A stretch of DNA of 41,500 nt. Source: JBHPHI01 sp042569595 (GTDB taxonomy: Bacteria; Patescibacteriota; Microgenomatia; UBA1400; 2-01-FULL-45-11). The stretch lies in the NCBI GenBank assembly GCA_042569595.1, contig JBHPHI010000006.1, positions 1 through 41,500 on the forward strand. Reading direction: 5' to 3'. Under the pieces are notes generated by a model. It was not told the DNA's origin and did not search any database. It saw only the letters and a program-made list of their open reading frames with translations. Positions 24,464 through 30,879 of the stretch are shown here, piece by piece (the first letter of the stretch is position 1; every line of letters begins with the position of its first letter). Made by a program: the position numbers and the translations under genes.

Positions 24464-24499
24464 ACAACAACGAGAAATCTGAGCTGTTACAATGTTGTC

Positions 24500-25294
24500 A
24501 TGCTGTTTTTATACCTAGTTATTTCATTTGGATTTTCATGGATATTGTGGGTACCCGAAGCATTGGTTGTAAATAACGTGTCAAGCAATTTTTTTATTAT
24601 ATTCTTATCTAAGCTTTCAAATTTTGGGGCGTGGGGTCCTTTTTTGGCTGCAATTGTTGTTTCATTAAAAAAAAGCCGAAAGGATGGTTTAAAAAAGCTA
24701 TTCAAGCAAACCTTTTCTATGTCCTTTGATAAAAAATGGTATATTCCTACATTTTTATTGTTTCCACTCATCATCGGACTCCCCCTATTGCTTTTGAGAG
24801 TGTTTGGTCTACAAGTCCCAATCTCTGAAGCGCTTAACAACCCGTTTGTTCTACCAATCGCATTTTTGGTGATTTTATTTAATGCTGGTCCGTTACAAGA
24901 GGAGTATGGGTGGAGAGGTATTATGCAATTAGAGCTCCAGAAAAAGTACTCAGCACTCATTTCAAGCTTGTTGGTGGGTATTGTTTGGGGAATTTGGCAC
25001 CTCCCGCTGTTTTTTATGCCTGATAAGGGTTTTTATTATGATAAACCCATCTGGGGATTAATCTTGTCTACTACACTTATTTCTGTTCTTTTCGGATGGA
25101 TTTACAACAATACAAACCGAAACTTACTACTTATGCTCTTGTTTCATGCTTCATATAACTTTTCTCATTACGTATTCCCATCGTTGGAATCTGAAACAAG
25201 CAGCATGATATATATGCTGTCATTAATTTCTCTAGTAGCGATAGTGATTTTCAAGAATGGATTGAAGTTGTCTCGGACAAAAACAGATTTATAA
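24500..25294 (+). CDS. CPBP family intramembrane metalloprotease
   Basis: The 264-residue protein has about eight hydrophobic helices and the Abi/CPBP motifs: EEYGWR (E134, E135, R139), the second His in GIWHLP (H167) and a late HASYN. Eukaryotic members cut prenylated CAAX proteins; bacterial members are often linked to bacteriocin immunity or membrane-protein processing, so the substrate is open. It is the only gene between R3 and R4. TACAAT lies seven bases before the ATG and there is no Shine-Dalgarno, so the message is probably leaderless. Its last codons run into the left flank of R4. Confidence 0.88.
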   Translation: MLFLYLVISFGFSWILWVPEALVVNNVSSNFFIIFLSKLSNFGAWGPFLAAIVVSLKKSRKDGLKKLFKQTFSMSFDKKWYIPTFLLFPLIIGLPLLLLRVFGLQVPISEALNNPFVLPIAFLVILFNAGPLQEEYGWRGIMQLELQKKYSALISSLLVGIVWGIWHLPLFFMPDKGFYYDKPIWGLILSTTLISVLFGWIYNNTNRNLLLMLLFHASYNFSHYVFPSLESETSSMIYMLSLISLVAIVIFKNGLKLSRTKTDL

Positions 25295-25327
25295 ATGGGA
25301 ATAATAACGGTTGACAACCGATGTCGG
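25285..25327 (+). repeat. Left flank of R4, repeated at the tRNA-Pro 3' end
   Basis: Over 43 bases this stretch matches 26809-26851 at 37 positions, including an unbroken TGGGAATAATAA and CGATGTCGG. It includes the last codons of the CPBP gene and the palindrome CGGTTG-A-CAACCG, and it runs straight into repeat R4. The pair brackets about 1.5 kb that carry the small membrane protein, the microprotein and the Crp-like regulator. Confidence 0.85.
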
Positions 25328-25349
25328 CTCTGTTGGACGAAGTTGAAAA
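25322..25349 (+). repeat. Cassette repeat R4
   Basis: Fourth copy of the 28-base repeat, slightly diverged on its right (GAAGTTGAAAA instead of GAGGTTGGAAA). It lies between the convergent CPBP and small membrane protein genes. Confidence 0.9.
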
Positions 25350-25376
25350 AAGTTATTTATTAAAATGAATTTAGGG

Positions 25377-25631
25377 TTATTTTTTGAAAGAATCGCTTAC
25401 TATTCCACTGATAATAAACAGCAATGCTCCCAAAAAAACCGTAATAATAATACCAAAGCTTTTTGACAGTAAATCGTATGCTGCGCTCCCAATCAACACT
25501 CCCCCAATAGAAAATCCTAGAAGAGAAATAAGAGTTTTTCTACCAATAATCAATTCTCTTAATTCAGGCTCAATCTTTTTGCTTTCTTTAGCAATTTTTT
25601 CTGAAAGAGTAGGTTTTTTTAAATTAAACAT
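25377..25631 (-). CDS. Small two-helix membrane protein, unrecognised
   Basis: I do not recognise this 84-residue protein. A charged N-terminal 30 residues (KKPTLSEKIAKESKKIEPELR) is followed by two hydrophobic helices at about 32-52 and 57-78, with a short basic end. The plan resembles AtpZ/AtpI-like or toxin-regulator-like small membrane proteins, but no motif supports either. TATTAT lies about 20 bases upstream on an extremely AT-rich leader. It is convergent with the CPBP gene, and the strong terminator at 25717-25746 insulates it from the microprotein gene. Confidence 0.55.
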   Translation of the reverse strand: MFNLKKPTLSEKIAKESKKIEPELRELIIGRKTLISLLGFSIGGVLIGSAAYDLLSKSFGIIITVFLGALLFIISGIVSDSFKK

Positions 25632-25716
25632 AATAATAATTATTAAATAATATGCTAGATTTGCAACAAGTTAAAAGACATATCAGCAGTTATTAACAAC
25701 TGGTAAGCGTGATGCT

Positions 25717-25746
25717 ATAAAAAAGCGGCACCGTGAGGTGCCGCTT
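25717..25746 (-). terminator. Strong Rho-independent terminator of the microprotein transcript
   Basis: On the minus strand AAGCGGCACC-TCAC-GGTGCCGCTT is a perfect ten-pair stem followed by TTTTTAT. It lies 26 bases after the microprotein stop. Confidence 0.95.
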
Positions 25747-25772
25747 AGGCATTTAACAAGTTTTGCCCTTAA

Positions 25773-25808
25773 TTACTTGCCTTTCTTTTTTCCACCTTTT
25801 TTTGTCAT
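25773..25808 (-). CDS. 11-residue basic microprotein MTKKGGKKKGK
   Basis: A tiny frame with seven Lys... by count six lysines and three glycines among eleven residues. The case for a real gene is its surroundings: a strong Shine-Dalgarno (AAGGGGGTGAT) stands five bases before the ATG, and a perfect ten-pair terminator lies 26 bases after the stop, giving a short dedicated transcript. It diverges from the Crp/Fnr-type gene. Function unknown: it could be a nucleic-acid- or membrane-binding peptide, a regulatory leader, or the coding part of a dual-function small RNA. I do not recognise it. Confidence 0.5.
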   Translation of the reverse strand: MTKKGGKKKGK

Positions 25809-25944
25809 TTACCATCACCCCCTTTAACAACACAGTCTTTTCTAGACTCTTGTAGACTTACAATTTATTTGTGTTTTTTGCTTTTATGTTCTGTTTATTG
25901 TTCTGAATATAAAAATATATTTTTTCATTTAAGGAGGGGTGTGA

Positions 25945-26019
25945 GTGTCTTCTTTTATAGATGTTATGTTTGTAGTTGAATGTAGTTGTCATATCTATAA
26001 ATTTATAATGTTGGGGTAA
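25945..26019 (+). CDS. Possible 24-residue small ORF upstream of the Crp-like gene
   Basis: A GTG at 25945 is preceded, at a good distance of seven bases, by a perfect AAGGAGG. The frame encodes a hydrophobic 24-residue peptide with a CSCH motif and ends 56 bases before the Crp-like gene. The Shine-Dalgarno is the main support; base composition is too AT-rich to judge coding. It could be a small leader peptide or chance. Confidence 0.22.
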   Translation: MSSFIDVMFVVECSCHIYKFIMLG

Positions 26020-26027
26020 TTAAGTCT

Positions 26028-26041
26028 TTGATCTTAATCAC
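26028..26041 (+). promoter_or_regulatory. FNR/CRP-type operator before the Crp-like gene
   Basis: TTGAT-CTTA-ATCAC matches the FNR consensus TTGAT-N4-ATCAA at nine of ten positions. It lies 34 bases before the ATG. A second palindrome, TGTGT-8 nt-ACACA, follows and overlaps a likely -10 (TGTGATAAT). The neighbouring gene encodes a protein of this family, so self-control is the simple reading. The site could also act on the divergent microprotein promoter. Confidence 0.5.
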
Positions 26042-26075
26042 TCAATTTGTGTGATAATAAACACATTAAACATAC

Positions 26076-26720
26076 ATGAAGCTTGAGAAGTCAGAACTAT
26101 CGGAAATATTTAAAAAATATAAGTCTAGGCTCTATAAAAAAGGCCAGATTTTGGTGTATTCCGGAGATTTGATTGAAGATATATTTTACATTTCTTCAGG
26201 TCAAGTGCGTCAGTATTTTGTTTCTAAGGATGGAGATGAGATTACTCTTTTTCTTCATTCTGTGGGATTTATATTTCCATTAGATTCTATTTTTCAGGTA
26301 GGAGTAAGTGAGTTTGATTATGAAGTGATGTCCGAGTCTTCAATACATAAGTGTTCAAGGGAATTTTTTGTTGAACAAGTTATTAGTAATTTAAATATGT
26401 GTTCGGAATGTTTAAGAAAGTCATTATATTACTCAAGTGTTGTTTCAAAAAAACTAAGCTATTCTATGATTGGGGATTCAAAAATTAGACTACTCTATGC
26501 AATAGATGTTTTAATTTCTCGTTTCGGAAAGGTGGTTGATAATAAGGTTGAGTTAACAATACCTATTACACAATCCGATCTTGCAGCTCACGCTGGTATG
26601 GCAAGAGAGACTGTTAGTAGAGAGGTATCTTTATTGGAAAAGGAATTGGTTATAAATTACGAAAAAAAATACTTAATAATAATTGACTATAGAAAATTCA
26701 AAGAGTTACTCAAGCTGTAA
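26076..26720 (+). CDS. Crp/Fnr family transcription regulator
   Basis: The 214 residues have a cyclic-nucleotide-binding-type beta barrel at about 15-100 (YKKGQILVYSGDLIEDIFYISSGQVRQYF), a long dimer helix at about 110-150, and a winged HTH with ITQSDLAAHAGMARETVSREVSLLEKE (164-190), the family signature. The N-terminal cysteines that hold the FNR iron-sulfur cluster are absent; the only cysteines are C93, C109 and C112. The cAMP-binding phosphate cassette is also not evident, so the signal is unknown. An FNR-like box precedes it. It is the only regulator in the accessory island. Confidence 0.88.
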   Translation: MKLEKSELSEIFKKYKSRLYKKGQILVYSGDLIEDIFYISSGQVRQYFVSKDGDEITLFLHSVGFIFPLDSIFQVGVSEFDYEVMSESSIHKCSREFFVEQVISNLNMCSECLRKSLYYSSVVSKKLSYSMIGDSKIRLLYAIDVLISRFGKVVDNKVELTIPITQSDLAAHAGMARETVSREVSLLEKELVINYEKKYLIIIDYRKFKELLKL

Positions 26721-26847
26721 TATTGAGCATCAGATAGTTTAATTGTTTTGGTTGAGTAGGGTGTCAATATGCGGTAACTAATATTTAATACGCTATCTAT
26801 TATTAAATAGATTGATTAATGGGAATAATAATGCTTTACAAACGATG
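26721..26847. other. Non-coding gap between the Crp-like gene and tRNA-Pro
   Basis: About 127 AT-rich bases without a credible gene. The right third is the second copy of the R4 flank (26809-26851). A CTAT...ATAG inverted repeat is present, but no terminator with a T run was seen for either neighbour. Confidence 0.5.
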
Positions 26848-26851
26848 TCGG
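26809..26851 (+). repeat. tRNA-side copy of the R4 flank
   Basis: Matches 25285-25327 at 37 of 43 positions. The last four bases belong to the 3' end of tRNA-Pro (discriminator and acceptor stem). After the shared TGTCGG the sequence continues into the tRNA, where R4 continues into the repeat core. A direct repeat ending at a tRNA 3' end is what integration at a tRNA leaves behind, although the overlap with the tRNA itself is short. Confidence 0.75.
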
Positions 26852-26922
26852 GGAGACAGGACTCGAACCTGCGACCTCACGCACCCCATGCGCGCGCGCT
26901 AGCCAAACTGCGCCACTCCCCG
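26848..26922 (-). tRNA. tRNA-Pro (anticodon GGG)
   Basis: All four arms fold: acceptor CGGGGAG/CTCCCCG, D arm GCGC...GCGC, anticodon stem CGCGC/GCGTG with loop ATGGGGT (anticodon GGG, G37), and T arm GCAGG-TTCGAGT-CCTGT. The C1-G72 pair and the loop match bacterial tRNA-Pro. The discriminator is A and the next bases are CA, so CCA is not encoded and must be added by the CCA-adding enzyme. A TGATAAAAT extended -10 lies eight bases upstream. It decodes CCC and CCU and marks the right border of the accessory island. Confidence 0.97.
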
Positions 26923-26952
26923 ATATAGGGATTTTATCACGCTCGATTTAAT

Positions 26953-27369
26953 TTACTCAGTAAGGGTACCAATTTCGAAGTTTGGCAAGAATCCCCTAGC
27001 TTTTTCTGAGTGGGGAGTGTTTGACCCCATTGGTCTTGTTTCGAAAAGCTCTGTGGCGTCTTTGCCGCAACCCTCATACACTGCTTCTTCGCCAGGATGT
27101 GTGGCATCAAATCCTGAAACATCATAGACTGTGCCCGCTATTGCAAACCAGCAGTCTTCTGGAGTAGCATGCTCTGCTATTTCTTCTAAGGCATAAGTTT
27201 CTTCTGCTGCTGCTTCGGCAGACTCTGTGGCTTCACTTTCTTCTACTACTGAAGTGTCTTGTTTTTCCATCACTTCTTCTGGTGCTGGTTGTGGTTGTTT
27301 GGATTGAGAATAAAAGTAATAACCCCCAAGAGCTAAAACTAAAAGCAGGATTTTAATATTTTTTGACAT
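26953..27369 (-). CDS. Membrane-anchored cytochrome b5-like heme protein
   Basis: A signal anchor at residues 5-20 is followed by an acidic, Ala/Glu-rich linker (25-57) and a cytochrome b5-type domain (58-138). Family marks are DCWFAIAGTVYDVSGF (72-87), the first heme ligand H91 in HPGEE (where most have HPGG), CGKDATELF (101-109) and the second ligand H120 in TPHSEKAR. The two His ligands imply a bound b-type heme outside the membrane, acting as a small electron carrier or heme sensor. This is notable in a genome type that usually lacks respiration. Good Shine-Dalgarno AAGGAGA. The CAP-domain gene lies 60 bases upstream. Confidence 0.88.
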   Translation of the reverse strand: MSKNIKILLLVLALGGYYFYSQSKQPQPAPEEVMEKQDTSVVEESEATESAEAAAEETYALEEIAEHATPEDCWFAIAGTVYDVSGFDATHPGEEAVYEGCGKDATELFETRPMGSNTPHSEKARGFLPNFEIGTLTE

Positions 27370-27429
27370 ATCGTCTCCTTTTACTTGTTAGTTTTTCCAC
27401 TCTACCACAATCTAGAAAATATTTGCGTG

Positions 27430-28452
27430 TTAGCGGGCAAAAATAGCTACATAAAACCCATCTCTTCCGGAAAGACAGGCGTGATTGTACTCTGTGCTGA
27501 GCTGGGCTTCTTTGTGGCCTTCGGTTGATGTGTCCCAACCCCATTCGATGACTTGATGGGGAAATTCTGCGGTGGGCCAGTAAGCCAAGTTTTCTGCAAT
27601 AACATCAAACCCCGTGACGTCAAACAGATGACCCGACTCCCCGTCTCTTTGAAAACCTGCGTGAGCATCTAAAGGATATTTATCTTGGTTGTTGTATTCC
27701 TCTTTGGGTTTTTCGGCAAACATCTCTATGTGTTCATCTATTCTTTTTCCGGCGTATGAGCAAAGTTTTTCGGAGGGAAGTAAATCTGGTTTTTCGTGGG
27801 CGTGCCTATAATCTATCAATGCTTGCCAGAGCTCTTGTTCGGAAAAGTTTTTGGCCTTGGGGGCTGTGGTAGATTGTGGTGCTTGTTGTGGAATGGGGGT
27901 GGAGCTTGGGTTGGATTGAGTGGCTTGTTGGGTGGGTTGATCTTTTGTTCCGAGTAATACTAGAGCTAATTCTTTTTCCGCATGAACGCAAATGTTGGAG
28001 TAGTCACTTAAGATTGTTTGTTTTATGTCTACTGACTTCATCCAAGATTCTTGGCCCTCTATATTGTAGTTTCCTTCGGTAACTACATAGGCTGTTTTGG
28101 CGCAGTCAGAACAAAACTCTCTTAAGTCTTCTTTATCTAGGCTTCCTTTCTTTTTTAGCACCTCAAAAGCTGCCGGCGTATTTTGACAGAATGTTTCATC
28201 TGAAATAAATTCTTGTAAGCTGATGCTTTGGCGAGATTCCTGAATTTGTGCGATTATGTCGCTGACCACGAAGTGGCCGACTTCTTGAATAGGAATGTTG
28301 GTTGAGTTTTTGACTGTATTGAAAGATATGTCGATGATGGGTTTTAGCTTTGAAATTGGAATGTTTTTTTGAGGAACCAGTCCTGGAAGCACAAAAATAG
28401 CAGCTAAAAATAAGGTGTATAAAAATCGTAAAATTCTATGAGAATTACCCAT
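27430..28452 (-). CDS. Secreted or anchored CAP (SCP/PR1) domain protein
   Basis: The 340-residue product begins with a membrane helix at about residues 8-24, then a region of about 140 residues without recognised motifs but with several cysteines, a Gln/Pro/Ser/Thr-rich linker (about 180-205), and a C-terminal CAP domain from about 206. The CAP signatures are ELWQALIDYRHAHEKPDL, IAENLAYW, EWGWDTSTEGHKEAQL and the final GFYVAIFA. Such domains in bacteria are found in secreted proteins of unclear function, some binding lipids. The first part may be a separate functional domain. It lies 20 bases downstream of rpsI, at the end of the ribosomal run. Confidence 0.82.
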   Translation of the reverse strand: MGNSHRILRFLYTLFLAAIFVLPGLVPQKNIPISKLKPIIDISFNTVKNSTNIPIQEVGHFVVSDIIAQIQESRQSISLQEFISDETFCQNTPAAFEVLKKKGSLDKEDLREFCSDCAKTAYVVTEGNYNIEGQESWMKSVDIKQTILSDYSNICVHAEKELALVLLGTKDQPTQQATQSNPSSTPIPQQAPQSTTAPKAKNFSEQELWQALIDYRHAHEKPDLLPSEKLCSYAGKRIDEHIEMFAEKPKEEYNNQDKYPLDAHAGFQRDGESGHLFDVTGFDVIAENLAYWPTAEFPHQVIEWGWDTSTEGHKEAQLSTEYNHACLSGRDGFYVAIFAR

Positions 28453-28472
28453 AGAGAAATTGTACCCTAGGT

Positions 28473-28919
28473 TTACCTCTTTGGAGATTGTTTCTTTCTT
28501 CTGGCTTTTCCACCGGTCCCAGCTTTTCTGGTTTCCCTCATTCTAGAATCTCTAGTAAGAAGGCCGTACTTTTTGAGAACTGGTCTGTGGGTTTCTTCAT
28601 CAAGTATTGCCAAAGCTCTGCTGATTCCGTGAACTACTGCTCCAAGTTGGCCGTATTTTCCAGAACCTTGAACTTTTACTGAGAAGCTGAGTTTTCCAAG
28701 AGTGTTGGTGACTTTGAGTGGTTGAAGATATGCAGCTTTGGATCTTTCGCTTGGGAAGTATTGTCCTGCTGGAACACCATTGACTATGAGATCTCCTTTT
28801 TTGGAATATAGTCTAACTCTGGCTGTAGCAGTTTTTCTGCGACCAACCGCATAGGTGTAGTCTTTTTTCTTGGTTTTTTTGACTTTAGTTTTGGTTTTTG
28901 TTTTTGTTTTTTCTGCCAT
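28473..28919 (-). CDS. rpsI: 30S ribosomal protein uS9
   Basis: uS9 sits in the small-subunit head, and its C-terminal tail touches P-site tRNA. The core from YAVGRRKTATARVRLY to the end is standard, including the last residues SPKR. The N-terminus carries an extra segment of about 20 residues made of Lys/Thr repeats (EKTKTKTKTKVKKTKKKD) that is not part of the family core. The start ATG is three bases after the rplM stop. Last ribosomal gene of the cluster. Confidence 0.97.
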   Translation of the reverse strand: MAEKTKTKTKTKVKKTKKKDYTYAVGRRKTATARVRLYSKKGDLIVNGVPAGQYFPSERSKAAYLQPLKVTNTLGKLSFSVKVQGSGKYGQLGAVVHGISRALAILDEETHRPVLKKYGLLTRDSRMRETRKAGTGGKARRKKQSPKR

Positions 28920-28922
28920 GGG

Positions 28923-29348
28923 TTACTTCTCCGATTTTTCAAACTTATCTTTATATGGGTGTGCGTCTCCTACGAACACTTTGAGTCTTCTGAGTCTTGG
29001 TGTTCTTAGTTTATTTTTTGGCAGCATTCCGCTTACAGCTTTTTCTACAACTTTAGTGGGATCTTTTTCCATAATTCTGGAAAATGGAATTTCTCTGAAG
29101 CCTCCAGGAAACCCTGTGTGATGTCTGTAAATTTTGTTATCTGCCTTTTTTCTTGTAAGTTGAATGTGTTCTGCATTTATTGCAACAACATAATCTCCAC
29201 CGTCCAAGTTTGGTGTGTAGTCGGGCTTATCTTTTCCGATAAGAAGCTTGGCCATTTGGGTGGCTGTTCTGCCTAAAACCTGATCTTTTAGGTCAACAAA
29301 ATGCCAAACTCTTTTGATATCTTTTTGTTTTGTTACTTTTGTTTTCAT
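28923..29348 (-). CDS. rplM: 50S ribosomal protein uL13
   Basis: uL13 is an early assembly protein of the large subunit. The 141 residues match the usual length, with WHFVDLKDQVLGRTATQMAKLL and HTGFPGGFREIPF, and the late SGMLPKNKLRTPRLRRLKVF block. It forms the normal rplM-rpsI pair, here directly after rplQ with ten bases between. Confidence 0.97.
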   Translation of the reverse strand: MKTKVTKQKDIKRVWHFVDLKDQVLGRTATQMAKLLIGKDKPDYTPNLDGGDYVVAINAEHIQLTRKKADNKIYRHHTGFPGGFREIPFSRIMEKDPTKVVEKAVSGMLPKNKLRTPRLRRLKVFVGDAHPYKDKFEKSEK

Positions 29349-29358
29349 GATTTATATC

Positions 29359-29835
29359 CTACTTTTCTTTTTTGGTGGTTTTTGATTTCTTGGCAGAATC
29401 ATCGGTCTTTTTGGTTTCTTTTTTGGAAGCCTTTTTAGGTTTTTTTGTAGTTTCTTTTTTTGGAGAAACTATTTCTTTTTGATAATCAATTAAATCAACC
29501 CTGACCATCATGGCGTCATCGCCTTTTCTTTGGCCAGTCCTGGTGATTTTGATGTATCCGCTTGACCTTTTTGAAAGCTTTGGCACTACAACATCAATAA
29601 GATGATTTGCTGGTTTTCTCTTGCCTGTCACCTGAGCAATTTTTCTTCTTGCGGGCACTGTGCCCTTTTTTGCTTGGGTAATTAGCTTTTCTGCATAACC
29701 TCTAAGCGCTTTAGCTTTGGCTTCGGTTGTATTGATACTTCCATGTTCAAAGAGGTTCATGGATAAGTTTTTTAACAATGACCCTCTGTGTTTTTTGGAC
29801 CGGTTTAGTTTTTTGCCTTTTGATCTGTGATTCAT
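29359..29835 (-). CDS. rplQ: 50S ribosomal protein bL17 with a lysine-rich tail
   Basis: bL17 lies near the exit tunnel. The first 118 residues are the family core (MNHRSKGKKLNRSKKHRGSL, then NLFEHGSINTTEAKAKALR). A tail of about 38 residues made of Lys, Thr, Ser and Glu (KKETTKKPKKASKKETKK...) follows and makes it longer than the usual 115-130. Such tails occur on several ribosomal proteins in this window. It starts five bases after rpoA. Confidence 0.96.
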   Translation of the reverse strand: MNHRSKGKKLNRSKKHRGSLLKNLSMNLFEHGSINTTEAKAKALRGYAEKLITQAKKGTVPARRKIAQVTGKRKPANHLIDVVVPKLSKRSSGYIKITRTGQRKGDDAMMVRVDLIDYQKEIVSPKKETTKKPKKASKKETKKTDDSAKKSKTTKKEK

Positions 29836-29840
29836 GGAAT

Positions 29841-30788
29841 TTAGTCTTTTAATTCAACTCCAAATTTCTTAAGAGCGTCTGAAACTGTTGTTACAGATTT
29901 TTCTCCTAAGTTTTTAACCTTTGCAACTTCACTTCCCTCAGCTTCTGCTAAGTCTTTGACGGTTTTGTATCCACCTTTTCTAAGTGCGTTTGCAATTCTG
30001 GTTGGAATTCCTAATTCTTCAACTGTTAAATTCATGTTCTCGTTTTCGATAGAAGGAGCTTCAACCGGTTCTTCTTCTTCTATTACCACTGGCTCATAAA
30101 CTTGTTTGAAGTGAGAGACTAGTGTTTTTGCAGCTGTATTTAAAACTTTAATAACATCAACTGTTCCGTCGGTCCAAATATCCATGACCAACTTGTCATA
30201 GTCTATTCTTCTACCAACACGAGTTGCTTCAACTTTGTAAGCTACTTTGGTAATAGGTGAGAAAAGAGCGTCTACTGGGATTTCTCCGAAAGACATCTCT
30301 TCTTCTGTTTTGGCCATTACGTAACCGCTGCCAGATTTTACAGTAATCTCTGCATCGAGTTTGGTTTTGGTTGTAGCTAAGTTGGCAATTACTAAGTCTT
30401 TGTTTGCAATTTCTACATTTGCAGGAACTTCAATATCACCAGCTTTTACTTCTCCCTTACCTTTTGCGCTTAACTTTATCGTGGCTTCATCATCATCTTT
30501 TAAGGAAAGTCTAACTTTCTTTAAGTTTAGGATGAATTCAACTATGTCTTCTCTCATGCCCTCTAAAGTGGTGAATTGGTGATTTACACCATCAATTTTC
30601 ACTTTTGTGATAGCTGCACCTGGGATAGAACCTAACAAAACTCTTCGGAGAGAGTTTCCCATAGTGTGGCCATAGCCTTGATCTAGGGGTTCCATAGCTA
30701 TTTTGTAGTAATTTCCAGCCTGTTCACCCGTAGGTGATTTGACCTTCTCCTCTTCGAGGATTTTGGTTGTAAAAATTGTTTGTTGCAT
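29841..30788 (-). CDS. rpoA: RNA polymerase alpha subunit
   Basis: Alpha dimerises to start polymerase assembly. The 315 residues have both domains: the N-terminal domain with GYGHTMGNSLRRVLLGSIPGAA and the second insert domain, a flexible linker (EEEEPVEAPSIENEN), and the C-terminal helix-hairpin domain (EELGIPTRIANALRKGGYKTVKDLAE) that binds UP elements and activators. It lies in the usual rpsD-rpoA-rplQ order. The 91-base gap upstream contains a hairpin. Confidence 0.98.
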   Translation of the reverse strand: MQQTIFTTKILEEEKVKSPTGEQAGNYYKIAMEPLDQGYGHTMGNSLRRVLLGSIPGAAITKVKIDGVNHQFTTLEGMREDIVEFILNLKKVRLSLKDDDEATIKLSAKGKGEVKAGDIEVPANVEIANKDLVIANLATTKTKLDAEITVKSGSGYVMAKTEEEMSFGEIPVDALFSPITKVAYKVEATRVGRRIDYDKLVMDIWTDGTVDVIKVLNTAAKTLVSHFKQVYEPVVIEEEEPVEAPSIENENMNLTVEELGIPTRIANALRKGGYKTVKDLAEAEGSEVAKVKNLGEKSVTTVSDALKKFGVELKD

Positions 30789-30819
30789 GGGTTTTTCCTT
30801 TCTATTCGATTAGTTTCCC

Positions 30820-30848
30820 GTTTTAACAACCATGCTATCGGTTAAAAC
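30820..30848 (-). promoter_or_regulatory. Hairpin in the rpsD-rpoA gap
   Basis: GTTTTAAC-13 nt-GTTAAAAC is a perfect eight-pair inverted repeat about 30 bases upstream of the rpoA ATG in an otherwise closely packed operon. It has no T run. It could be a processing site or a translational control element for rpoA. In E. coli, S4 (rpsD product) controls this operon through an mRNA structure, but a link here is only a suggestion. Confidence 0.35.
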
Positions 30849-30879
30849 ATCTGTGTCTATCGATATTTTTTAATCTCCT

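Noticed and set aside
22804..25349. CRISPR array
   Set aside because: Copies are 670-960 bases apart with genes between them, not 20-50 base spacers.
25719..25772. A second micro-ORF after the 11-residue frame
   Set aside because: It would run through the terminator stem and lacks a Shine-Dalgarno.
26937..27125. A 62-codon minus-strand frame inside the cytochrome b5-like gene
   Set aside because: It is a shadow in another frame of a gene with clear heme-domain motifs.
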